From the NCBI GenBank assembly GCA_018340805.1, contig JACMZG010001908.1, positions 31,240,894-31,304,893 on the forward strand: a stretch of DNA of 64,000 nucleotides. The letters are read 5' to 3'. Below, piece by piece: positions 33,201 through 42,014 of this stretch. The first letter of the stretch is position 1. The number at the start of each line of letters is the position of its first letter. The position numbers and the translations under genes are program-made. The DNA comes from Microvelia longipes (Eukaryota; Arthropoda; Insecta; Hemiptera; Veliidae). The notes below the pieces were generated by a model, which worked only from the letters and a program-made list of their open reading frames with translations, was not told the origin of the DNA and ran no database searches.

Positions 33201-34468
33201 GTTTTTAGCAAACACAATACTTTTCCTATATACCTATGGTATAAATGAGGAAAAGTAAAAGAATAATAGTTGGAAAAATAATAATAATTAAAAAACAATG
33301 TGTGGACAAGAGCGTCGATTCACAATTAACTTACATTAATATGTTGGTCTGTCATTCCACAATAATGTTTTAGAATAGATATGGTAAAAATAGAATGTTT
33401 GTTTTTCAGCCAAACAAGCTGTCTTGTGGCAGTTACACAAGAAAATGGAAGTAATTTCCTGGTCTCGACAAATGAGAAAATTTTGAGCCACTTCATACCT
33501 CACCATCAAGGATTAACTAACATAAGCCAAAAATACATTAGTTAAAAAATAGGAGGTAATCCAAAAAAACAACACCCCTAATTTAGGCTATTTATTAGGT
33601 TTGTCTTTAATTCATCTGTTAATCTAATGCTTAGGCGAGTCTCTAGTTGGTAAAAGGGAGAAGGAAAGAATAATTAAAGAACAAAGAAGAGGCCACATGT
33701 GGTCCGTTTGTGTATAACGCATATGGCTTTATTATATACTGGATACTGGCTTATTAAAAACAGAGATAAAATCCACTGCGTGATGTTAAATTATAGGAGT
33801 AAATTATAAGAAAAGTCTTAAGATAGATAAAATACTATTTTCTATTTTTAATAGAGCAAAAAGAGATATTATGAAGGTTATAAAATGAAACTATGAGTAA
33901 AAGGTACAACCATAAATAATGAAGATTTCTTTACATTCTTGGATAGTGAGTACTGAGATTGAAAAAATTATCATCTTATGTAAATATAACCAGGTTTACT
34001 TATGTTTTTAAGTAATATTATTAATTATTAAAGGGTTTTAAGGCAACTCAACCAAAAGACATTTTACACAACCTGTTTTTAATATGTACTGAAAACCTAT
34101 TAAATGCTCTTGAGTTTAAAAAACCATTGAAAACAAACTTGAGGTCTTTAAGACAGAGATAAACCGCAAAAGATCATTTAAGTAGTAACTCAAGAGAATT
34201 ACATCATTAATAATTAATGAAGAGTACCTCCACTGAGTAATTATTTTAAAGCAAATCCAGCTTTGGACAAACATTTTTTTCCTTTATGGTTGAAAGCCAG
34301 TCAGCCACTTACTTTTTCTCAAATTCTTTCTGCAGAACAGTAAGCAATTTTTCTGAGTGTGTCGATTTCTGTTTCATCTATTGAACTATTAGCTAGTGAA
34401 TTTTCAACAGAAAAATAAGTTAATGTATTAATAAGCATACTTACATTTGATTTATCAGTTTCAGTCAT
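21074..34468 (-). CDS. Nbr: Nibbler / exonuclease mut-7 homolog (EXD3-like 3'-5' exonuclease), 12 exons, 671 aa
   Basis: Exons on the minus strand: 34445-34468, 32181-32322, 31759-31893, 31076-31299, 29832-30025, 26483-26667, 24973-25141, 23801-24159, 22966-23121, 22111-22251, 21387-21499, 21074-21247. They total 2016 bp, and every junction keeps frame with a GT donor and AG acceptor. The protein has a helical N-terminal region, then a DEDDy exonuclease domain from about residue 415. Its motifs are LDTEW (D420, E422), GYGINED (D484) and YAALDAY (Y575-x3-D579). LSKLVALCF and KPLDKREQLSDWEKRPLR are typical of the Mut-7/EXD3 family. In Drosophila, Nibbler trims 3' ends of Argonaute-bound miRNAs and piRNAs. 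The length is close to the fly protein (about 625 aa). The ATG is followed by MTETDKSN and a perfect donor; an acceptor at about 34571 hints at a 5' UTR intron. Confidence 0.93.
21387..24159 (-). CDS. Nbr: Nibbler exons 8-11: DEDDy catalytic core
   Basis: This block carries the whole active site, each motif on a different exon. Exon 8 has LDTEW, followed by PPALLQVAFENKIFIVDI, a canonical beta strand of the RNase D fold. Exon 9 has LGYGINED, with exon 8 supplying the KL. Exons 10 and 11 share the Y-x3-D motif across their junction: the alanine codon before LDAY is split G|CT. No key residue is missing, so the enzyme should be catalytically competent. A minisatellite lies in the intron between exons 9 and 10. 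Confidence 0.9.
22430..22868. repeat. Minisatellite, about 27-bp unit, in Nibbler intron 9
   Basis: About 15 diverged units built on the word AATAGTTCCTTAATAATAAC with a variable CTACTGGT or ACCTTGT linker. It fills the space between exons 9 and 10 and stops about 100 bp short of the donor of exon 9. Length variation between individuals is likely. Confidence 0.85.
25316..25400 (+). repeat. tRNA-like sequence, probable SINE remnant
   Basis: Shows a box A-like TTGATCAGCGGTAAAGAGCTCGG and a box B-like AGTTCAAATCTC at tRNA spacing, followed by an A/T-rich run (TTTTTAAAATAATAA). Stems are too mismatched for a working tRNA. It lies in the Nibbler intron between exons 6 and 7. Confidence 0.55.
26015..26280. 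repeat. Tandem 126-bp duplication in Nibbler intron 6-7
   Basis: Two nearly identical units plus the first bases of a third, with exact offsets of 126 bp (ATGAAGTAAAAG at 26017, 26142-26143 and 26268-26269). Each unit carries an inverted pair, GGGCACAAATGA and TCATTTGTGCC, about 60 bp apart, so each can form its own hairpin. The few differences imply a recent duplication. Confidence 0.9.
26985..27935. other. Nibbler intron 5; possible decayed transposon
   Basis: More GC-rich than its surroundings from 27600 to 27930, with a translated shadow (KLINLMSFAQALEFPPHLTA) followed by stops. It may be a transposase relic, but I cannot assign a family. The remainder is AT-rich intron. Confidence 0.3.
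27941..28110. mobile_element. MITE copy 2 (same family as 16400-16568)
   Basis: TIRs GTATAACACATGGCCAAGATCAGT (left) and the inverted partner ending GCGTTATAC (right). The interior contains GAACCAATGAGATTGG and CTAACCTCATTGGCTCCCT, as in copy 1. It is inserted in the intron between Nibbler exons 5 and 6. Confidence 0.8.
28330..29820. other. Nibbler intron 5, remainder; nothing coding seen
   Basis: AT-rich intron. A segment at 28500-28580 holds GGGTTCAACTC-type words but no matching box A. Nothing is supported as a feature. Confidence 0.45.
30516..30998. mobile_element. Non-autonomous element with perfect 54-bp TIRs
   Basis: Positions 30516-30569 and 30945-30998 are exact 54-bp inverted repeats (left end TTCGGTATACGGTGCACCCT). 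The interior is A-rich, non-coding and internally duplicated (ATAAATAAAAACA.AAACAACAAAAA occurs twice). Each TIR contains TATCGATA. Perfect identity of the arms implies a recent insertion or gene conversion. It lies in the Nibbler intron between exons 4 and 5. Confidence 0.88.
31360..31450 (-). repeat. 5S-like repeat family, tail fragment
   Basis: Starts at GGGTACAGGGTACCTTGGAACTTTTCCTCA, which matches the tail of the copy at 32620, then the GCTCATCCTCT word. The rest is missing. Confidence 0.6.
32620..33270 (-). repeat. Near-complete copy of the 5S-like repeat family
   Basis: The best-preserved copy. On the minus strand it runs from the CTCATTTATACCATAGG head through a GTGTTTAAGACCTCCTGAG block and TAGCTCCCTGCG, then a 5S-like segment (32703-32762), and ends at a GTACCCTGTACCC tail. 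It lies in the Nibbler intron between exons 1 and 2, in sense orientation. Confidence 0.75.
32703..32762 (-). other. 5S rRNA-like segment in the repeat
   Basis: The minus strand reads GATCATGAAAGCAGCTCCGAG, then CATGGTCAATGTCTGGATGG and GTGACTGCTGGGAA. The box C-like GGATGGGTGACTGCTGGGAA is close to the 5S consensus, and the GCAGC..CGAGC..GGT spacing before it also fits. Confidence 0.7.
33300..34440. other. Nibbler intron 1; nothing coding seen
   Basis: AT-rich intron between the 24-bp first coding exon and exon 2. No further element is recognised. Confidence 0.45.
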
Positions 34469-34569
34469 GATTAATAAAATGCCTTAACAACCAATAAAAA
34501 AGCTTAATAAATTATTAATTCTTGTTCCAAACTAAATGAGGTTATCTTGAAATCCAAGTCTTTGATTCA

Positions 34570-36690
34570 CCTGTAAAGACATAATGATATCAAAAGATAA
34601 TAATTATACAATTGTTACAAGAAAATTTGTTAGAATAAGATACCACAGAAGTGGATTCTTGAGACTTTTACAGGTAATGTCTGCCTCTCACAGTTTTTAC
34701 AGCTTAACAGCTGAATAGAATGGATTTAATCTCCTCTGTTCAAGGTCATAAAGCATATTTAACCAGGGGATTGAACATGTTTAATTCAAAGTTTTTGGTC
34801 AGTTTAAAAAGGCTGACCTAATAGTTTTAGACGATATAGCAGTGTCTATTGTTGTAATTGTTGTTTTTAACATAAATCCAAATAAAACAGAAGAAACAAA
34901 CATATTTAACTGGAAAGTAAAACCAGTGAACCAAAAGAAAAAGAAACAAAGGTCAGCTACAAGAAATTATGGAAAGTACATGAATAAGTAGGAATAATGG
35001 ATGATGTCTTGACCAGGGCAACTACCCTATACAGACAAGTGTGGAAAAAAGCAACAGGCACCAAGTATTTCTTTTTTATCCAAAGGAAATTTGCCCAGCA
35101 TGTGGACTACAAATTCTATGAACACAAAGCATATTCAACAGGCGATAGTGTTCCATATGCATTTAAAATGATTTGGTTCATGCACCATGTTTGTTTAGTC
35201 GATCTATTCAGATGATGTTATGACAGATAATTGTGAATTTTCACTCAGGTTATAAAGAAGTTAAAAACAAAAAATAGAGTTAATTAAATTTTGATTGCTC
35301 TGAATTATAATTCAGTTATACTAAAAAATAATATTTAAAACAGTATTTGGCGAAAAACAGTGATATTTAAGAAAAATAATAGTTAGTTGAATACGGTTGT
35401 CTCTACAGGTATGTAAGGGTATGGGGAGTAGACCGAATTCCATCAATTTAGTTCTAGCATATCTTCACATGGTTCTAACATTGTATTAAACTAGCATAAT
35501 TCACATGATCTGCAGATTTGCTGTTTACAAAGTAAACGACAAATTTGAAACGACTTCAATTGATGAGGTTTAAAATAAAATGATACCATCTGGGATTTAT
35601 TATATATTCATAAAAAACCAGATGTAACCCTCTTTCTAAAGGGAGAGCCTTAATTTCATCACAATTAAATTTTGGTAATATAAATGTAACACTCCGGCAT
35701 AATAAACGAAGTACAATTAAGTTAAAATGATGTAAGAGAATCACAATCATACTTTATCATAAAGAATATACTTTTATTTATAAAATTGATACTACAGCTA
35801 AGAGCACCTTTGTGGTGGCTACAATAAGAATACAACTGTATCCAAAGTAAAGAAAAAGCTGAAATCAGCGACTTCTTTTAATAATGCAAGGAGCGATAAA
35901 GTTCAATAAATTTGAATATTTTATTATTCCTGCCAAATTATTATAAAATAAGCTCCGTGTCACATCACTAAAATCCAACTTGAAAGCATAAAAAATTTAA
36001 AAAAGTAAGATCACAAATAGAGAAGCCGGTGTAGCGTTCTCAAAAATTGTATTTGGTTAACCGGCCGCACGTGTTTTTCTTTTTACTAACAACGAAATCT
36101 CAGCACAAACATAATTAGTTGGAACACCAAAGTCATTATGAAAGTAAAAAATCTATTAAAAAATTCATACCTATTCCAATAAATCTCTATAAAAAAGAAG
36201 AAATTATAAAAAATGAATCTCGGGAGTGCACCCAAAAGCCAGATAAATGAACTTTCCTTGAAGTTAAAATGCGAAGATTGATTAAATCAATCAAGGCTCA
36301 AGTATTTTTATTTCGTTGTGTAACTTACTAGTGGATCTTTAATTAGTTTTATGTTAGGTACCAACCGATCGTAGTGGTAACATCGAAGACCAGCGCTTTT
36401 TTCTAATTTAAATACGCAAATCAAATGGAATAAAAATTGTTTTACATAGCATTTTGCCATGTATTTAGAGAATTTTCATCGCCTTCCTTCACTGGCCCGC
36501 TCCACGGGTCTTTTGACATTTACTTAGGCCCTTCGGGCCATATAGACGTATACATATATACGACAGTACAAAAGTAGCGTTAAACAAAAACCTTACACCC
36601 ACTGTAGAGTAAAAGAAATCTTTTTTTGCTCATCCGTGAACGTCATTGTGCCATTCAGGATGGTCAGATTGAGCTCAAACTGGTCTCTAT
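34570..36690. other. 5' flank of Nibbler; probable promoter region
   Basis: No coding sequence is visible. The stretch 36040-36080 (with CCGGCCGCACGTG) and 36480-36545 (with GGCCCTTCGGGCC, a stem with a TTCG loop) are the least AT-rich parts. Donor-like GGTATG (about 36172) and GTAAGT (about 36325) on the minus strand could end a non-coding first exon that splices to the acceptor at 34571. This is inference only. Confidence 0.3.
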
Positions 36691-37115
36691 TGTTAAAGAA
36701 TGCCTAGTACTTATAGGTCCTTTCGTTTAGCTAGCCATGGTTCCATAGGAGCTATTTTGGTTCTATCTGTCAGGCACTGTACGATATATATATATATATA
36801 TATGTGTGTGTGGTGTGTGTATAAAAAAAGGGGGCAATTTGTTAAAGTAGGTTCTACATTAAATGACGTAAGAATTTTAGAAGTTAGAGTGCCCCAAGGC
36901 ACAGTCTATGGACCTATTCTTTTTCTTATATTTATTAAAGATCTTTTGACATCCTGTCCAGTCAACGACTATAGGTTACGCACAAGCCTTTCCTGATGAC
37001 AGTATTGCTATTTTTGAAGGTAATTTATGGAGAGAGGCATTTGTCGCAGCCAATATAGGATTAAAACATCTAAAAACGTGGTTTGATGACAATAATTGTA
37101 GAATTGCTGACTAGT
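36690..37115 (+). pseudogene. Decayed LINE reverse transcriptase fragment
   Basis: Broken frames give RVPQGTVYGPILFLIFIKDL, the palm-domain VPQG motif of jockey/CR1-type reverse transcriptases, and further on YAQAFPDDSIAIFEG, a degenerate FADD catalytic box. HLKTWFDDNN follows. Several frameshifts and a TA/TG microsatellite (36785-36815) interrupt it. Confidence 0.65.
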
Positions 37116-37159
37116 TTAACCCTTCTGCCTATTGTCATAGCAATAACTTAATTTGTAAG

Positions 37160-37480
37160 TTTTTATTTTTCCTCACGTTTATACCATAGGTATAAAGGAA
37201 AAGTATTGTGTTTGTACTAAAAATCTGAAACCAGGATTTACCTGAATTATAAGTTTTAGATGTTTTTAAAACCTCCAAGTCTTATGAAGAACTTAACCAC
37301 AACATTAACAGAGAACTTTACAAAGTTCTCTGTCTGTTGTAATCATACCCCCACTGTGTTTATGCTAGAGAATTGAAATTTGGTACAAAAATCAATCTTC
37401 AGGTCTAGTTGAACTATCTGGAAAAAAATTTAATGAAGACATTAACTTGTAATAATATATTCATAAAATTTATGTTTATT
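37160..37480 (+). repeat. Copy of the 5S-like repeat family (head half)
   Basis: Begins CCTCACGTTTATACCATAGG, with AAAACCTCCAAGTCTTATG, GTTCTCTGTCTGTTG and TTCAGGTCTAGTTGAACTAT blocks in family order. The 5S-like half is absent. Confidence 0.65.
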
Positions 37481-37499
37481 TATTCATAACAATAAGTGG

Positions 37500-38555
37500 G
37501 AAAATATATTTTAAATTTGGTACACATGTGTACTATACAATATCAACAAATGCACCAAGTTTCACCTTTTTATCAACATTTGTTCAAATTATTATCAACA
37601 ATTTTTATTGAATTACATGCATACGTTACAAGTATATCTATGGTTTTTTGTATCACTAATGCTACGAATCTACAGTATCCATAGAAATTAGTGCCTAAAT
37701 GAGTAAACACTAGGACTAAACCAGCTTTTATCTGCTGTCCAAGGATTAGAGAAGCAAGTCTGAAGTAGTGTGGATGATAGTTGCAAATCTGATATGGTGA
37801 GGAAAAGTTCTGAGGAACTTTATACTATTGTACCTTTTCTTGTTTTACACTGATAGTAAAGTATATTTAGAATTGAGTCAAAGAAATCTATGAAGGGATT
37901 TTAATGTTGAACAGTGATATAACCTGAATATGTTTAAACTTTCCTATATATTGGTTTAAAGAACGTAACGGCACCACTTTAAATATCTAAGCACCTGAGC
38001 TGAACATTCAGACACTCATAGAGTTACCAAATTACCACTTGTGATTGCTTTGTAAAAGCCAAAGTACTAAGTGAAATTGCAAGAGCTTAAACCATTTTGG
38101 TTCAGAGCATGCAAATTTTGTTTTTTGCACACAAATAGTTATACTGTGTTACTCTAAGATCGCATATAACTTTTAGTAAGCTTGCAACTAATTATGTCTT
38201 TTAAAAATGTATCCCTCGCTTTTCAGTGCATTTAATATTATCCTTAATTGAAGTACATTAATAGCATAACTCCTTAACCTAAAACTCAGGTAATCATTTA
38301 AAAAAAAAAATACTTATTATGCAGAAACAGTGTCTATCATTTTTCAACTTTCATGATTATGTATAAGTGTATACATGTTGTTTTATCTCCCTCCCTTTAA
38401 ATCTCCTTTTTCCTTTGTATGCTACCATCATAGAGTAATATAGTATAACAGTGGCCAGGTCATTAATCACCCACTCCCAAAATAATAAAACTAAACTTTT
38501 TTAACACCATTGGCATTAGGTTATATGTTCAATATTATTAAAACAGTTATATACT
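37500..38555. other. No gene seen
   Basis: AT-rich sequence between a repeat copy and a LINE fragment. It has short open frames only, without recognisable features. Confidence 0.45.
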
Positions 38556-38559
38556 TACG

Positions 38560-39480
38560 GAATCAGAGGGTTAGCTGTTGATTAGTTTGAAAGTCATTTA
38601 GGTGATAGCTTTCAGAAGGGAATGAATGATGTGATGGGTAATAATCAATCGATTTTAAACAGATAGAACAAGGTTCAGTTTTAGGTCCTATCTTATTTTA
38701 AATCTACATTAATGATTTACCCCCAATACAGATTGCAATAATCAAGTTTTTGCAGACGATTTTAGCGTATGTGGTAAGACAGGACGAGAAGTTTTCTGCT
38801 GCTAACAATGTTAAAGATGATTTGTCTAATTGGGCTTTTAGTAATTATTTAGTCCTTAACACAGAGAAAACCAACCTAATTCGTTTTAGAGACCCTTAGT
38901 CAGTACAAAGTGAAAAATTATTGGGCAAGTGATTGATAGCCAGTTAACATTTAAGAGTAATGTATATATTCTAAATAAAACACTAAGTCAAATTATTGCC
39001 GTTATATTTAAAATGAAACCTTATCCTTCTTAAAAACATTTGAAAATGATCATACTATGAATACTTCAGGTCTAGAATGGTCTATGCCTTAATTTTCTGG
39101 TTCCATAGTCCAATATCTAGTTCTATATTTACTTTACAAAGACGTGTAAGAACAATATATGATTTAAAATATCAAGACACCTGTAAAAATTTGTTTGAAG
39201 AAATAGGTATTTTTACAATGACTTGTTTTTATATTTTAGAATCAATGATTTTTTTGTAAATAATAAAACTTGTTTGTAAATAAACACATAAGTTTAATAC
39301 TAGGAAGAATAATATATACAAGTTATATCAACACAAGCCATGTTTCTATGAGCGCAGTGTTCATTATAAAGCTATTCAAATATTTAATGCTCTTCCTGAT
39401 GACAGTGCTGATGATATTAAATTATTATTTACTAATGAAGAGTCAGAAACTTTAATCCTTGCTTTTAGCAAGTCTTAAAA
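38560..39480 (+). pseudogene. Decayed LINE, reverse transcriptase to C-terminus
   Basis: Reading across stops and frameshifts one finds GIRGLAVD, a VQF-VLGPILF-like box, IYINDLPP, a FADDF-like box, DDLSNWAFSNYLVLNTEKT and LLGQVIDSQLTFK. A C-terminal RRVRTIYDLKYQDTCKNLFEEIGI stretch follows. This is the usual order in CR1/jockey-group elements. It is old and not functional. Its family differs from the RTE-like element at 42.8 kb. Confidence 0.7.
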
Positions 39481-39484
39481 AGCT

Positions 39485-40835
39485 TTAAGACTTTTTAGGC
39501 TAATAACTGATACTTTTATACATTATTTATTTTATTATTCATCTTTTAGATTAAAGTTTTGACCTGACATATTTCCCGAAAGGAACCTTGGGAACTAATA
39601 ATAATTCTAATTTAACTAATTTTGCTTAAATGATGTGATGTTTTCCATTTCATTACTGTGTTCATTTAATTTGATGGATAAAAATATAATTAATACAAGG
39701 AAAAGTAAATAACACTAGCTAATAAATATGAACATATTTTTCATTAAAAAGTCTATTTTAATCATTTAAACAAAAAATAAATTATAGCTTCCGAATAAAC
39801 AAAAATAACTAAATCTAGTGTTTTTAAATAAAAAAATACAAAACAGGTACTTAAAATATCAATTAAATTCAATATCTTTTGCTAACTTAACATGTAAAAC
39901 TAAAGTTTTAAAAGAGGGTAGAATTTATATTGTTTTTATTATTATTTACACAATAAATAATAAAGCAATCAAAATAAAATTATTAGTTTTTATTTAAAAT
40001 TTAACGTTCCTAAAAAACACAAAAAAAGAAGAATAAAGACTAGATTTTTAAGTATAAGACATAACATTTAATATCAATTAATAATAAAATTTTCCCCAGG
40101 TTTAAATATATGTAAAGAAGGGATGCTCTACATGGGTAAATATTAATACCCAATACCCACAATTTAAATATAATCAGAATTGGTCTTTGCCTGAAACTAA
40201 GTAAAATCACATGATTTTATTTAATTTAAAAGTAAAACAATCATACTATTGTTTTTAACAAATATAACAGGTAAATTATTAAGTATAAATATTAAACATG
40301 ATAAATTACCTGATAATTTAGTTATTCCTAATTACATATTATTTAGCAATGCAACATTTAATAGTACTAGGGCCCCAATACGAGTTCTCAAATATTTATC
40401 ATTTAGAAATGGTTCAAGAAAGATTGCTCATTAAAGATCTTAAAAATACAAGCATATAATTATGTTAGCTCTGAGCACACCAAAAAAGGACACTAAAATT
40501 AATTTTCTTTTATCTTAAGAAAATGAAAAGTTAACACATTTGATAAAAAGGTTATAAGAAGATTCACCGAGAACTATCCTAAAATACAAAAGAAGAAAAA
40601 ATAAATTAATCAATCCTGTATTAACACATAAAATATGCACTATGTTTTTCAATAAATCTTGCAATATGTTGCATTTTAAAAAATTAAAAAACACATTGCA
40701 CTAGATCAAAAATTAGGGAAAAAATTATTGTTGATTGAGCAATTAATTAAAAAGGGCTTTAAGTAAAAAGTGTCCTTACTTTAGATGTTTAGCATTTAAT
40801 ATGTTAGAGCCAATGAAATATTCATAAAATAGAGA
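39485..40835. other. 3' flank of the zinc-finger gene; nothing else seen
   Basis: Extremely AT-rich. It must contain the 3' UTR of the zinc-finger gene. ATTAAA on the minus strand at 40795-40800 is the nearest poly(A)-signal variant to the stop at 40839. No other gene is visible. Confidence 0.4.
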
Positions 40836-40838
40836 AAT

Positions 40839-42014
40839 TTAATCTACATTAGAATTTGAAGTATTTGCATCAATTTCAACAATTTCGACATCAGTGACAG
40901 GAACAGTGTTTGGCTGAGTTTCACGATTTTCTTCATCTTCAGATGTACTACTCTCAGACAAATTACACTTAGTATACTGTTCGGTATTATTCTCATTGGA
41001 CTGAGTATTATTTTTTTCATCCCCAGTCTCTTCACTATCCTCGCTATCTGAGGATTCCTCAGAAGAGTCAGAAGAATCACTGTCAGACGATGACGAGCTT
41101 TCTGATTTGTCATCTTCTTTTGTAGTTTTTTCTTCTTCATCTTCATCTGAAACTTCCAATATTTCTTGTTCTAAAGTCTTTTGTTGCTTAGTTATACACT
41201 CTTTATTATGAACTGATAGCGCAGAATAAGTTGGAAATGCTAATTTACATTCAGCACATATAAATTCAGACCCAGGATGTTTAGAAGTTCGGTGTGCTTT
41301 CAAATCATTTAATAATGTGAAAACTTCTCCGCACTGTCCACATTTAAAACTATCTGAATTTTTATGAGTCCACTTATGATTAGTTAAACCTATTTCAGTA
41401 GCAAAAACAAGTGAACATATATCACATTGATAAAATGGTAATTTAGCATTGTTTTTCTTTGATCGTCTTCTACCTGGTTGTGCTGTTACTTTTTTCACTT
41501 TTAATTTTTTTAATTCTTCTGCTTCATTTTTATGAATATTAAAAAAATGTTCAGATAATTTATTAAAAAGGGGGAAAGCTCTATTACAAATTAAACATAA
41601 ATGGGATGAAGCTAGGGCTCTTTCTTCTTGTCCAACATGTATAGAAACATGGCTGTTCAATTTAGCACGTGCATTGTGATATTTACCACAAACTCTACAG
41701 GTTAAATTAGTTCCCTCTCCATCATAATTATTAGGATGCTTTGAGAGGATATGAGCACTAAGAGATTTATAATCAGGAAAACAAGCTAAACAAACACCGC
41801 AAGTACTGGCAGCTTCATTCTTATGAAACCTAATCAGATGTTGCCATAGATGTTTTTTAGCTGGCCATACTTTCCCACAAATTTGACAAGCACTGGGAGC
41901 TATGTCATCCACATAAACCTTTCTAGGATTTTTGTGCCTACTCAGTCTTTCGGTGAGTAATTCCCCATTTGTATTTTCAAAATCTTCGGGACTACTAGGA
42001 CTACCAATTGAATC
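40839..42014 (-). CDS. Zinc-finger gene, terminal exon: seven fingers and acidic tail
   Basis: 392 codons including the stop. Fingers start CQICGKVWPAKKHLWQH, CGVCLACFPDYKSLSAH, CRVCGKYHNARAKLNSH, CLICNRAFPLFNKLSEH, CDICSLVFATEIGLTNH, CGQCGEVFTLLNDLKAH and CAECKLAFPTYSALSVH (this last one ends in Cys). A basic KKLKVKK...GRRRSKK patch after finger 4 could be a nuclear localisation signal. From about residue 265 of the exon the tail is a Ser/Asp/Glu-rich low-complexity stretch (SESSSSSDSDSSDSSEESSD). The first codons (DSIGSPSSPEDFEN) join exon 18 in phase 0. Confidence 0.92.
   Translation of the reverse strand, partial: DSIGSPSSPEDFENTNGELLTERLSRHKNPRKVYVDDIAPSACQICGKVWPAKKHLWQHLIRFHKNEAASTCGVCLACFPDYKSLSAHILSKHPNNYDGEGTNLTCRVCGKYHNARAKLNSHVSIHVGQEERALASSHLCLICNRAFPLFNKLSEHFFNIHKNEAEELKKLKVKKVTAQPGRRRSKKNNAKLPFYQCDICSLVFATEIGLTNHKWTHKNSDSFKCGQCGEVFTLLNDLKAHRTSKHPGSEFICAECKLAFPTYSALSVHNKECITKQQKTLEQEILEVSDEDEEEKTTKEDDKSESSSSSDSDSSDSSEESSDSEDSEETGDEKNNTQSNENNTEQYTKCNLSESSTSEDEENRETQPNTVPVTDVEIVEIDANTSNSNVD

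Noticed and set aside
34997..35215. 72-codon plus-strand frame
   Set aside because: No recognisable domain, splice context or repeat; typical length for chance in this composition.
40844..41146. Lys/Met-rich minus-strand frame
   Set aside because: Out-of-frame reading of the acidic tail of the zinc-finger gene.
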